A stretch of DNA of 54,169 bases, taken from IMG/VR virus record IMGVR_UViG_3300048839_000345, positions 1 through 54,169 of that record, one strand, 5' to 3'. This document shows, in pieces, positions 23,593-30,660 of the stretch. The notes under the pieces were generated by a model, which was not told the DNA's origin, made no database searches, and saw nothing but the letters and a program-made list of their open reading frames with translations. Position 1 is the stretch's first letter, and each line of letters starts with the position of its first letter. The translations under genes and the position numbers were made by a program. The stretch comes from a virus.

Positions 23593-24755
23593 GCTACCAG
23601 GTCGGTCCGCGCGGGGTAAACCTGCTCACCCGGTTTGAGGGGGCCAAGCCACGCCTTGTCGCCGAGATGTGCGAGGGCGGAGCATACGAGCTTGGCTGGG
23701 GATCTACCTATCATCTCGATGGGCGCCCCGTGCAGCCCGGCGAGACGGCCACGCTGGAATATGCCATCGCCCTGCGGGCGCACGCCTTGTCGAAAGAGGC
23801 CGAGCCAGTCTGGCGTGCGCTGACGTTTGTGCCGAACCAGAACCAGATCGACGCCCTGGCCTGCCTTGCCTACAATATCGGCGGGTCGGCTGCGGCAGGC
23901 AGTTCGGTTGTCAGGCGCATGAACGAGGGCCGGTGGGAAGATGCGGCCGCCGCGTTCGGCCTGTGGACAGGATCGACCAGCGACGGCCCGGCGGCGCGCG
24001 AGGTGCTGAACGGCACGGTTCCCAAGGCGCCGAAGTGGGACGAGGTCGGCGGCAGGCTGCGCTGGATCAACCCGGACGGGAAGCCCTGCCGCTATTTTCG
24101 CCGGCTGCGCGGGCTGCTGCGGCGCCACTATGCGGAAGGCTGCCTGTCGCTCGGGCTGGACGATGAGGAAGCCTGCAAGAACGACGCCATCGCCCTGCGC
24201 ACCAAGCTGGAATGGAACGCGGCGAAGGGCTGGTGGGAAGACCAGATCATCTACCAGACGCCGTTCAGCGAAGTGCTGGATGTCGCCCGCCGCTACCCCC
24301 TCGACCTTCCCAAACCCATCCCCTCCGAACCCGACCCGCCCAAGCCCGCGCCCGTGATCGAGGTCAAGGCCGAGCCGCTGCCGGAGGCCAAACCCGATCC
24401 GAAACCCGTGGAGCCGAAAGTGACCGCGCCATCTCCGCCCCCGCCGCCGAAGCCTGCCCCGTTGCCGGCGCCGGGCTCGCTGCCCAACGATTTCGACCCA
24501 AATGCCGGTGCCAAGGCGATGGTCTACTCGCGGCGGTTCTGGGGCTGGGTGCTGATTATCATCGGCCGGTTCAGCCTGTTCTCGGACGCCAGCGCGCAAG
24601 GGCTGGCCGGGGCGTCCGGCGCTGTGGGCGAAGTGGCCAACCATATGGCCCGCGATCCGGTGCTGCTGGATATGTGGACCGGCATGTGCGTGATGCTGGT
24701 GGGCGAGGGCGTCCGCTGGTGGGGCGAGAAGCAGGCGAAGAAGGTGCTGAAATGA
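23589..24755 (+). CDS. Endolysin: GH24-like lysozyme with Pro linker and membrane tail
   Basis: 388 residues. The N-terminal domain (about 1-160) fits the T4/P22-type lysozyme family. E17 in TRFEG is the likely catalytic acid, and ELGWGSTYHLDGRPVQPG (34-51) matches the conserved loop after it. The position usually held by the catalytic Thr reads as E34. A Pro-rich linker (about 250-300) leads to a C-terminal region with two hydrophobic segments (RFWGWVLIIIGRFSLF; WTGMCVMLVGEG), so the enzyme may be membrane-tethered or pinhole-regulated. It overlaps the spanin gene by ATGA. Confidence 0.8.
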   Translation: MSYQVGPRGVNLLTRFEGAKPRLVAEMCEGGAYELGWGSTYHLDGRPVQPGETATLEYAIALRAHALSKEAEPVWRALTFVPNQNQIDALACLAYNIGGSAAAGSSVVRRMNEGRWEDAAAAFGLWTGSTSDGPAAREVLNGTVPKAPKWDEVGGRLRWINPDGKPCRYFRRLRGLLRRHYAEGCLSLGLDDEEACKNDAIALRTKLEWNAAKGWWEDQIIYQTPFSEVLDVARRYPLDLPKPIPSEPDPPKPAPVIEVKAEPLPEAKPDPKPVEPKVTAPSPPPPPKPAPLPAPGSLPNDFDPNAGAKAMVYSRRFWGWVLIIIGRFSLFSDASAQGLAGASGAVGEVANHMARDPVLLDMWTGMCVMLVGEGVRWWGEKQAKKVLK

Positions 24756-25123
24756 TCGCGGCGGTCGGCATATGGCTGTCGAAGTTTGGCAGCTGGGTCG
24801 CCAACAACCGCGCGGTCCAGTGGGTGCTGGGCGCGCTCGGTGTGATTGTCATGCTGCTCCTCTGGGGTGAGCGGCGCGAGAAGCAGGGGCGCACTCAGGA
24901 GAAGCTGAAGCAGAAAGAGCGCGACCTCGACCTGCGCGAGGAAGCGACCGAGACCGCCAACCAGATCATTGAACAGGAGAAGACCGATGCTGATGCTGCA
25001 CAAGAGGCTGGCGCTCTCGCTGGCAGCGCTGAGCCTAACGAGCTTGAGCGCATGTCAGACGCCGAGTGGGAACTTACCTTCGGACGCGAGCGCGCGGCTG
25101 GAGACCCTGGCTTCCGATCTTGA
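24752..25123 (+). CDS. i-spanin (Rz-like)
   Basis: 123 residues: a short N-terminus, one transmembrane segment (about 21-39, VQWVLGALGVIVMLLLWG), then a charged periplasmic coiled coil (about 42-90). This is the standard inner-membrane spanin layout. Its 3' half contains the out-of-frame lipoprotein gene starting at 24987, the embedded Rz/Rz1 arrangement. The pair would fuse inner and outer membranes in the last lysis step. Confidence 0.85.
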   Translation: MIAAVGIWLSKFGSWVANNRAVQWVLGALGVIVMLLLWGERREKQGRTQEKLKQKERDLDLREEATETANQIIEQEKTDADAAQEAGALAGSAEPNELERMSDAEWELTFGRERAAGDPGFRS

Positions 25124-25289
25124 GGAGCAGTATTGCCGGGGACAGAAGCCCCTGCCGGTGAGCGTGCCGCCGGTCGAGTTCAGCCAGTGGCCGGAAGGGG
25201 CGAAGCAATACCGGTTCGCCAATATCTGCCAGTGGGCCAGCCAGTGCGATGCTGACAAGTTTCGGGAGATGAGGTGCCCTGTGCCATGA
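24987..25289 (+). CDS. o-spanin (Rz1-like lipoprotein)
   Basis: 100 residues starting at ATG 24987, chosen because AGGAGA lies at 24975-24980, while the upstream TTG at 24969 has none. A signal peptide (HKRLALSLAALSLTSLSAC) ends in a lipobox with C23 as the lipidated cysteine. The mature part is short, Pro-containing and has several Cys. The gene begins inside the i-spanin gene in another frame and extends past its stop. Confidence 0.85.
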   Translation: MLMLHKRLALSLAALSLTSLSACQTPSGNLPSDASARLETLASDLEEQYCRGQKPLPVSVPPVEFSQWPEGAKQYRFANICQWASQCDADKFREMRCPVP

Positions 25290-25702
25290 GCCGAGACCTG
25301 ATCGACGAAATCCTTGGCGACGCAGGGAATGAAGTAGCCCGGCGGCGCGGGGAGGTCGTCGAGTTCCCGCTGGTCTCGGGGCACCTGAAGAAGGCAGACT
25401 ACACCGAGCCGCCGGCGCCGGAAGTGGCTGAGCCGGAAGTGCCGGAAGGTGTCACGGTCTGGCCGGAATGGGTCGAATGGCCGGTGCGGCTGGGAAAGTA
25501 TCTCGGGTTCCTGACCGTGGCGGCTGTGCTGTTCTGGGCGTTCGTAAATGTGCGCCGGGAATTGATCTACGCCAGCGCAGGCCGGATGGCCTGCTCGGCG
25601 GACAATGCCGCGCTGTGGGTCGAGGAAGACCCCGGCAGCGACGTGCCGCGGCTGAAGGATGCCCTGATCGAGCGGTGCGCGAAGGCGTATGTGTTGTTCT
25701 GA
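25286..25702 (+). CDS. Single-span membrane protein, unknown
   Basis: 138 residues, ATGA-coupled to the o-spanin gene. The N-terminal half is polar and acidic/Pro-rich (PPAPEVAEPEVPEG). One hydrophobic segment follows (YLGFLTVAAVLFWAFVNV, about 72-90) and then a small domain with two Cys (ACSADN, ERCAKAY). It could be a lysis accessory or superinfection protein. No family is recognised. Confidence 0.65.
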   Translation: MSRDLIDEILGDAGNEVARRRGEVVEFPLVSGHLKKADYTEPPAPEVAEPEVPEGVTVWPEWVEWPVRLGKYLGFLTVAAVLFWAFVNVRRELIYASAGRMACSADNAALWVEEDPGSDVPRLKDALIERCAKAYVLF

Positions 25703-25707
25703 GGGGG

Positions 25708-25783
25708 TGGAGCCAGCGACAGGACTTGAACCTGCAACCTTCGACTTACAAGGACGCTGCTCTACCAATTGAGCTACGCCGGC
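25708..25783 (-). tRNA. tRNA-Thr (anticodon TGT)
   Basis: Read on the minus strand it folds as a 76-nt tRNA with encoded CCA (25708-25710 on the plus strand). There is a 7-bp acceptor stem GCCGGCG/CGCTGGC with one G-U, a D arm GCTC/GAGC, and a T arm GCAGG/CCTGT with TTCAAGT loop. The anticodon loop is CTTGTAA (plus 25746-25752). The anticodon stem GCGTC/GTCGA has mismatches at pairs 27-43 and 30-40, which is weak. It lies antisense to the neighbouring genes. No integrase is present, so I see no sign that it is an attachment site. Confidence 0.8.
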
Positions 25784-25884
25784 CCATTTCAGGCGGCGAT
25801 TGTCGTTCGGGCAAAGGCGATCTGGATAACCATGTGCGGTATATATCTTAGCCTTAATCAGACCGCAAGCCTCTCCACCGTGCG

Positions 25885-25906
25885 CCAACACCCCCCGTTC
25901 TAATCT
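25885..25906 (+). promoter_or_regulatory. Candidate late promoter element, copy 3
   Basis: CCAAC (25885-25889), 11 nt, TAATCT (25901-25906), with SD CCGGAGG at 25919-25925 and the fibre ATG at 25931. It shares tccaccgt and caacaccc with the copy at 20169. The rest of the gap 25784-25884 shows no gene; it has a TATATAT run near 25842. Confidence 0.3.
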
Positions 25907-25930
25907 GTCGCCAGCTAACCGGAGGCTGGC

Positions 25931-28459
25931 ATGACGATTTCTGCTGTTGTTCCTGATATTGCGTTTGCGGGCTCGTCCGGGTCCGGGACGATGGGGCCGT
26001 TCAGCCTGGTGAAGTCAGGCACCCCTATTGTCTTCTACAGCAACAGCGACCTGCTCGTTTATCGCTACGACACCACGTCAGACACCGCGCCGGTGCTGCT
26101 GGTGGAGGGCACGGATTACACGCTGACCGGAGGGCCGACTGCCGGCTCGATCACGCTGACCTCGCCGCAGACGGGGCTCCTGACGGATGAGCGGCTGTAT
26201 GTGAAGCGGCGCTCGACGTTTGCCCAGGCGCTGGATCTTGTGAACGGCGGGAACTTCTCGGCGGCCAACCTGGAGCGGCGTCTCGACGTGTTCGAGACGA
26301 AGCTGCAAGAGCTGGATATGGCGGCAAAATCCACCATCCGCTTCTCCATGTTCGACACGGACGAAATTCCGGCCACGGTGCCGCTGGCAGCGGTGATCGG
26401 GAAGGTGGCTTATCCTACGGGCAGCGCGTCGGCACCGACCGTTGGGTTGCTGGATGCGGCGGCGCTGGCCGATGTGACGGCGCTGTCGGATGCGGACAAG
26501 GCGAACCTGTCTGTGGTGGCGGCCGACCTGAACGGCGCGGACACGATCGGGATCGTGGCTGGTGCGATTGGTGATGTGGAGGATGTAGCGGACAATATTG
26601 CGGATGTGAGCGCTGTCGCCGATTGGCTTGATGGTGGCGATGCGGGGGATATTGAAGTCACGGCGACGGGCGGCAGCAACGCTCGTTCATTGGCAGATCA
26701 CTTTGCTTCCCCCCGGCAAGTGGCTGACTTTACCGGCACGGGCTCAACCCCGTTCACATCTGCGGCTGCGGCTGGCCCTGCCGAGATCGCGCCGGGCAGC
26801 TACTCTCTCTCGGAAAAGGTGACGGGCGATTTCTACCCCTCTCCATTTGCGACGTTCACGACCCCGGCCAACTTTGCCGCATCTGCGGTGCGTGGGTTCC
26901 TGACCGATAAAGATGCCGACGCATCAATCTACCGAGTGCCACAGCGACTTCTGATTTCCAAGGCAGCGCAGGACTTCGCCGGGAGTAGCCAATTCACGCA
27001 CGGTGACACTTGGCTTAAAGATGAGGGTGCGGGATTTTACCACGAGCGCGCAGCGCATATTGGGGCAGTTTCTGATCGCGGCGGCATTGGCGTGCTGGGC
27101 GCTTCGCGGGCGTCAGATCGCTACACAATCAACGGCGCTGTGGTTTGGGAGGCGTCTACTGCCTATGACCTGAACGATATTGTTGGCTATGCGGGACGGC
27201 TCTACACGGTCACGGTCGCGGGCACGACCAGCACTAGCCCGCCGACGCATACCAGCGGCAGCGTTGTGGATGGAACAGCAACGCTGACATGGCTTGACTA
27301 TACTTACCTTGTTTCGATTGGCGGCGATTTTGTTGGCATCTCGGATGTGGTGGACGGGACTGCCGCGTGGGCCGCGTACTTTGAAGGGATTCGCGGCGCA
27401 GATGGTGGCACGGTCTACGCTGCCGAGATCGCAGTCAAAAACATGGGCAGTTCGGACGTAACGAACAATCCATATAGTGTGTTTCCAGCGGGATCGACTA
27501 TCGGTTGGTATTTTGCTGCCGGTGGAGACGCTTCACTTGGGGCACCGACATATCCAAGCACATGCGCGATCCTGATCGCAAGCAATGCCTCAACATTCAA
27601 TTCCGGCATTGTGTTCAGCGCAACCGGGATCTCGTCAGGTGGCTATGCCATGAAGATGGCAGCTATCTCGGACCATGCATTCGGCTGGTTCAACTCCTCC
27701 GGCCAGCTTGTTGCTGCGATGCGTGCAGATGCGACCGCAAACAATGAGCGCACGCAACTTGTTTTTGGGAACAGCAAGATAGAGCTGTTTTCGGTTGGCG
27801 GCTTGATGGGCCAAATCGAAAGCGCAGCGACGGCTGGAACCGCAGCAGACGAACACGTTCGGCTGATTGGCTATGCTGCCGGAAACGGCTTTGCAGAAGT
27901 GCGCGCGGGGGGAACGGCTACAGATATTAACCTTCGTCTGTCCGGCAAGGGGGCAGGCGGTGTTGAGGCAGTTGGAAACCTTTTTGCGCAGACCAACAAG
28001 TCTGTTGCTTATGTGCTGGCCGCGTCTGCGGTTGCGATCCCGCACACCGGAACAACAAGTGAAACCACGCTTGCCACAGTGACCATTCCAGCAGGCGCGA
28101 TTGGTGCAAATGGATTTGTCCGCGTAACGACGACGTGGTCTCATACGTCCAGCGGCAATGCAAAAAACCTACTTGTACGATTTGGCGGCACGGGCGGCAC
28201 AGCGTACCAGAACAGTTCTGTCACCGCTACGGCATCGACCCGGCATCAGATCCTTATTGGCAACCGCAACTCTGCGTCCAGCCAGGTTGGTATGAACTCT
28301 ACGACTGCGGGAGGATTTGGATCAACGAATGCCGCAGTCGCAACGTCATCTGTTAACACAGGCAACGCCGTTGATCTGGTATTCCGCGCATTGCTGGCAA
28401 ACTCAGGTGAGACAATCACTCTGGAAAGCTATCTTGTTGAAGTGTTTTATCAGGAGTGA
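25931..28459 (+). CDS. Tail fibre, T7 gp17-type N-terminus
   Basis: 842 residues. The first about 140 match the T7-like fibre attachment domain: VYRYDTT near 38, EGTDYTLTG near 60, ERLYVKRRSTFAQALDL near 85 and LERRLDVFETKLQEL near 105. The long middle and C-terminal part is beta-rich with Gly/Ser/Thr and is probably a trimeric shaft and receptor-binding head. It ends in a compact beta domain (about 690-842). Lower-GC patches in the C-terminal half (27.4-28.4 kb) suggest exchange of the host-range part. Confidence 0.85.
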   Translation: MTISAVVPDIAFAGSSGSGTMGPFSLVKSGTPIVFYSNSDLLVYRYDTTSDTAPVLLVEGTDYTLTGGPTAGSITLTSPQTGLLTDERLYVKRRSTFAQALDLVNGGNFSAANLERRLDVFETKLQELDMAAKSTIRFSMFDTDEIPATVPLAAVIGKVAYPTGSASAPTVGLLDAAALADVTALSDADKANLSVVAADLNGADTIGIVAGAIGDVEDVADNIADVSAVADWLDGGDAGDIEVTATGGSNARSLADHFASPRQVADFTGTGSTPFTSAAAAGPAEIAPGSYSLSEKVTGDFYPSPFATFTTPANFAASAVRGFLTDKDADASIYRVPQRLLISKAAQDFAGSSQFTHGDTWLKDEGAGFYHERAAHIGAVSDRGGIGVLGASRASDRYTINGAVVWEASTAYDLNDIVGYAGRLYTVTVAGTTSTSPPTHTSGSVVDGTATLTWLDYTYLVSIGGDFVGISDVVDGTAAWAAYFEGIRGADGGTVYAAEIAVKNMGSSDVTNNPYSVFPAGSTIGWYFAAGGDASLGAPTYPSTCAILIASNASTFNSGIVFSATGISSGGYAMKMAAISDHAFGWFNSSGQLVAAMRADATANNERTQLVFGNSKIELFSVGGLMGQIESAATAGTAADEHVRLIGYAAGNGFAEVRAGGTATDINLRLSGKGAGGVEAVGNLFAQTNKSVAYVLAASAVAIPHTGTTSETTLATVTIPAGAIGANGFVRVTTTWSHTSSGNAKNLLVRFGGTGGTAYQNSSVTATASTRHQILIGNRNSASSQVGMNSTTAGGFGSTNAAVATSSVNTGNAVDLVFRALLANSGETITLESYLVEVFYQE

Positions 28460-28667
28460 GACTATATTAACTAAGCGCAACAAAGAGTTTGAAGTCAGGT
28501 GCGACGTGTGCGGAACGTCCGAGACGTTCGAGGCGCATAGCCATGCGGAGGCATGGGAAGTCATCAAGCGCTTGGCGTGGGCGGTTCGCAAAGGCGGATT
28601 CCCGGTTGTGCATGTCTGCCCAAGATGTCCGGTAGATGTGACAGGCGGAACTCCTTGTGCTGACTGA
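28437..28667 (+). CDS. Small zinc-ribbon protein
   Basis: A reading frame downstream of the fibre encodes two Cys pairs (CDVCG and CPRCP) separated by a helix, a typical zinc ribbon of about 60 residues. No ATG or GTG lies in frame near the ribbon. I chose TTG 28437, which has GGAAAG just upstream and overlaps the fibre end; the true start is uncertain. The function is unknown; such ribbons often bind nucleic acid. Confidence 0.5.
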   Translation: MKCFIRSETILTKRNKEFEVRCDVCGTSETFEAHSHAEAWEVIKRLAWAVRKGGFPVVHVCPRCPVDVTGGTPCAD

Positions 28668-28709
28668 AGAAGCCGCGGCCTAACTGTGCTGTCCTGGCCG
28701 GTGGCTCCT

Positions 28710-28737
28710 GCCCGCTCCTTCGGGGGCGGGCTTTTTT
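28710..28737 (+). terminator. Rho-independent terminator after the fibre block
   Basis: A 9-bp GC stem gcccgctcc (28710-28718) / ggggcgggc (28723-28731) with a TTCG loop is followed by seven T. It ends the rightward transcription of the structural and lysis genes. Confidence 0.9.
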
Positions 28738-28751
28738 TGTGGGTGGGGCAT

Positions 28752-28785
28752 AAAAAAAGCCCCGCTGGGCGAACCCAAGCGGGGC
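28752..28785 (-). terminator. Rho-independent terminator of the leftward block
   Basis: On the minus strand the stem gccccgct/agcggggc (28759-28766, 28778-28785), with an inner ggg/ccc extension, is followed by seven T (plus-strand A run 28752-28758). It is placed back to back with the rightward terminator and ends transcription of the gene at 28795. Confidence 0.9.
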
Positions 28786-28794
28786 GAGTTCACG

Positions 28795-29532
28795 CTAATT
28801 CTTGGCGCGGAGCGGGACGACATTGGCGTCGTCCTCAGCTTCGAGGGCGGCGGCGAGTTTCTTCTCGAACTCGGCCTGGGCCTTCGCGTCCTTGATCTTC
28901 TCAAGGCGGCGCTTGGCCTCCTTCTGCCGCTTCGTCATGCCCAGTGTGGAGGGCGTGGCGATGGCATAGAGGCCGCCGATCTTCACCAGCTCGAACAGGG
29001 CGAGCAGGACGTAGATGATGGCCTCGGGCGGAGGGGCTGATTTCATTTCGGCAAGCCGGGCGGCGTCGGCAGAATCCTGCCTTGCGTTCCAGCGCGCGCG
29101 GTTCATATCGGTATCGTCCTGAAGGAAGATCGCCTGATATTTGTCCGCCTCTTTCTGGGCCGCGTCTGCCCGAATGCTTAGGGCGGCGTGCTTGGCGTCA
29201 GCTTCGAGGAACAGGGTCGAAAAGGCCTTGTGCCCGGAGATGACGCACCCGGTGATTGCGAGGGTCAGCATGATGCTGGCCAGCGCTGCCTTGCCGGGGC
29301 GGCGGTTTTCCATATCGCGCACGATGTGCCGAAGGGTCAGCGCCGCGATCACCTCATTGGCGCCGATTACGATCGCGAAGATCGCAGCGGTTTGCCAGGC
29401 GGGAAATATCATAGCGGCCCCGTAAATGTTCAGGCAGGCTGAACCGAGGATCGCAACGATGATGGCCGCTGCTGTAATGCGGCGGCCAATGAAATCTTGC
29501 AGTAGCGTGGGGGAGTTTGTAGAGTGTGGCAT
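28795..29532 (-). CDS. Multi-span membrane protein, accessory block
   Basis: 245 residues from ATG 29532, preferred over ATG 29550 because GGAGAG precedes it. Three or four hydrophobic segments lie near the N-terminus (ITAAAIIVAILGSACLNIYG; WQTAAIFAIVIGANEVIAAL; LASIMLTLAITGCVI), followed by a charged helix, another membrane span (AIIYVLLALFELVKIGGLYA) and a Lys/Glu-rich coil. The plan resembles the protein at 21014-22141. It has its own sigma-70-like promoter at 29706-29733 and a terminator, so it can be expressed alone. This suggests a moron-type or superinfection-exclusion gene, by inference. Confidence 0.65.
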   Translation of the reverse strand: MPHSTNSPTLLQDFIGRRITAAAIIVAILGSACLNIYGAAMIFPAWQTAAIFAIVIGANEVIAALTLRHIVRDMENRRPGKAALASIMLTLAITGCVISGHKAFSTLFLEADAKHAALSIRADAAQKEADKYQAIFLQDDTDMNRARWNARQDSADAARLAEMKSAPPPEAIIYVLLALFELVKIGGLYAIATPSTLGMTKRQKEAKRRLEKIKDAKAQAEFEKKLAAALEAEDDANVVPLRAKN

Positions 29533-29563
29533 TGATGCTCTCCATAGCATTGGTTTCCGGGGT

Positions 29564-29610
29564 GGTGCCCGGCGCCCTAGTCAGGGCGGGAGGGTTGCCC
29601 AGTGGCACCC
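29564..29610 (-). promoter_or_regulatory. Structured leader with alternative hairpins
   Basis: In the 173-nt leader between the promoter and the membrane-protein gene, two foldings compete. One has ggtgcc (29564-29569) with ggcacc (29604-29609) around the hairpin gccct/agggc (29574-29587). The other pairs gggttgcc (29593-29600) with ggcaccc (29604-29610). Exclusive structures in a leader are typical of attenuators or riboswitches. No known class is recognised. Confidence 0.35.
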
Positions 29611-29705
29611 TTCCGGCTCTGACAATCACACTCAGTTTTCAAACATCGAAATTCGGGGCTTTCGCTCAGGCCCTGCCGGGACCCCAAATACCTGACATAA
29701 TCTCC

Positions 29706-29740
29706 ATTATATCATATATAGCGCTATAGTCAAGCGCTTG
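29706..29740 (-). promoter_or_regulatory. Sigma-70-like promoter with two palindromes
   Basis: On the minus strand, TTGACT (plus 29728-29733) and a perfect TATAAT (plus 29706-29711) are separated by 16 nt and point at the membrane-protein gene. Two perfect palindromes overlap it: tatagcgctata (29717-29728) in the spacer and caagcgcttg (29731-29740) across the -35. These are good operator candidates, possibly for the adjacent small protein at 29773. Confidence 0.75.
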
Positions 29741-29772
29741 ATGTTACCGGCGCAAGGTGTTAACAATTACGA

Positions 29773-29958
29773 ATGAAAAGCAAACTGACACCGCAACAGA
29801 AGTGGCAACAGGAACGGCAGAAAAAGGGCTGGAAGCGCGTCAGCGTGTTCCTGCCGCCGGAATACGTGGCCAAAGCAAAAGCCGCCGCAGATGCCCACGG
29901 CGGCCTGGCTGAAGCCGTTCGGCATTGGCTGGACAATGATCCTAAATCGAAGCCTTAA
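29773..29958 (+). CDS. Small basic protein, possible ribbon-helix-helix regulator
   Basis: 61 residues. The Lys/Arg/Gln-rich N-terminus is followed by RVSVFLPPEYVAKAKAAADA and an EAVRHWL helix, which fits the strand-helix-helix of Arc/CopG-type DNA-binding proteins. It is transcribed divergently from the membrane-protein promoter 33 bp away, whose palindromes could be its operator. No clear Shine-Dalgarno is visible. The 3' end overlaps the convergent gene at 29942 by 17 bp. Confidence 0.5.
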   Translation: MKSKLTPQQKWQQERQKKGWKRVSVFLPPEYVAKAKAAADAHGGLAEAVRHWLDNDPKSKP

Positions 29959-30127
29959 GCATTGCCTGCAGCTTGCGCAATTCGGCCATGGCGCGCCATT
30001 GCTTCTGCGCGTCCGGGCAATCCTGGATAAGGCGGGCGCCTTCCTTAATTGCGGCGACAAGCTTTGCCCGGCGCTGGGCTTCGACATTGGCGGCTTGGGC
30101 TTCGAGATTGGCGATAAGGTCAAACAT
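29942..30127 (-). CDS. 61-residue helical protein, unknown
   Basis: Ala/Glu/Arg-rich, predicted as two helices (NLEAQAANVEAQRRAKLVAA; QKQWRAMAELRKLQAML). The start has AAAGGA about 8 nt upstream, which supports it as a real gene. It is the last gene of the long leftward accessory operon and is preceded by an inverted repeat at 30145-30163. Confidence 0.55.
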   Translation of the reverse strand: MFDLIANLEAQAANVEAQRRAKLVAAIKEGARLIQDCPDAQKQWRAMAELRKLQAMLKASI

Positions 30128-30144
30128 GCGTGGCGTCCTTTGTT

Positions 30145-30163
30145 GCTATGGGATGACCATAGC
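30145..30163 (-). promoter_or_regulatory. Inverted repeat upstream of small gene
   Basis: gctatgg (30145-30151) / ccatagc (30157-30163) with a 5-nt centre, just upstream of the start of the gene at 29942-30127. It may be an operator or mRNA hairpin. The surrounding gap 30164-30253 shows nothing else I can support. Confidence 0.35.
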
Positions 30164-30253
30164 GGGGCAGGGTTAAAAGAATCTTACCCCCGCCGCATTT
30201 TTCTGGCATATTGCTCCCGCACCGGACCCCAGCCCCCAAGCCCCCGGTGTCTG

Positions 30254-30293
30254 CCCCGCGCGCTTGTCTGATCTCCAGAATGGGCGCGCGGGG
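30254..30293 (-). terminator. Strong GC hairpin at end of small gene
   Basis: 10-bp inverted repeat ccccgcgcgc (30254-30263) / gcgcgcgggg (30284-30293) starting right after the stop of the 23-residue gene on the minus strand. There is no T-run, so it may be a partial terminator or RNase barrier between it and the last gene of the block. Confidence 0.45.
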
Positions 30294-30365
30294 TTAGGGC
30301 TGGCTACTCTTTCCTTCGCGGAAGTTGGCCAGAAGCCTTCGACCTTCCTCATAATCAACGCTCAT
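30294..30365 (-). CDS. 23-residue peptide gene
   Basis: Tiny frame encoding a charged helix (SVDYEEGRRLLANFREG). Its ATG is preceded by a strong AAAGGAG about 6 nt away and overlaps the end of the upstream gene (stop at 30355-30357). A hairpin follows its stop directly. The good ribosome site argues it is translated; the function is unknown. Confidence 0.4.
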   Translation of the reverse strand: MSVDYEEGRRLLANFREGKSSQP

Positions 30366-30660
30366 CGGGGGCTCCTTTCAGGGTGCGGGCGGCGTCCTTC
30401 CGCCAAACGTCTAAGACTGTAATGCCGCCATCAGCAGCAAGCTCGTTGGGGTCATTGTCCAGTAGCACGCGGACCAACGTCTCAGCCGCCTTTGCCCGCG
30501 CCTCTGCTGCGGTGAGGGCGGAGTTAAAGGCAGGAGCCTCCCAAGCACGGTTGATGATGGCTCGCAGGTCTTCGCACGGTATTTGCACCAGCGCGTAATC
30601 TTCTGCTTGCTGGTTCCAGTATTCGAGTTCGCAATCCTGCGCTTTCAGTTCATCAGACAT
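30355..30660 (-). CDS. Hypothetical protein of leftward operon
   Basis: 101 residues from ATG 30660, which has GAGGAAA upstream and overlaps the previous stop by 8 bp. It has helices with an acidic N-terminus, a single CEDLRAIINRAW motif and an Ala-rich middle. The end VWRKDAARTLKGAPDER suggests a short helical domain. No family is recognised; its place in the accessory operon suggests an early gene. Confidence 0.6.
   Translation of the reverse strand: MSDELKAQDCELEYWNQQAEDYALVQIPCEDLRAIINRAWEAPAFNSALTAAEARAKAAETLVRVLLDNDPNELAADGGITVLDVWRKDAARTLKGAPDER

Noticed and set aside
25708-25783. tRNA as phage attachment site
   Set aside because: No integrase gene is present and the complete tRNA with CCA is encoded.
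30173-30358. 61-codon leftward frame
   Set aside because: No ribosome site and unlikely composition. The 23-codon frame in the same place has a strong site.
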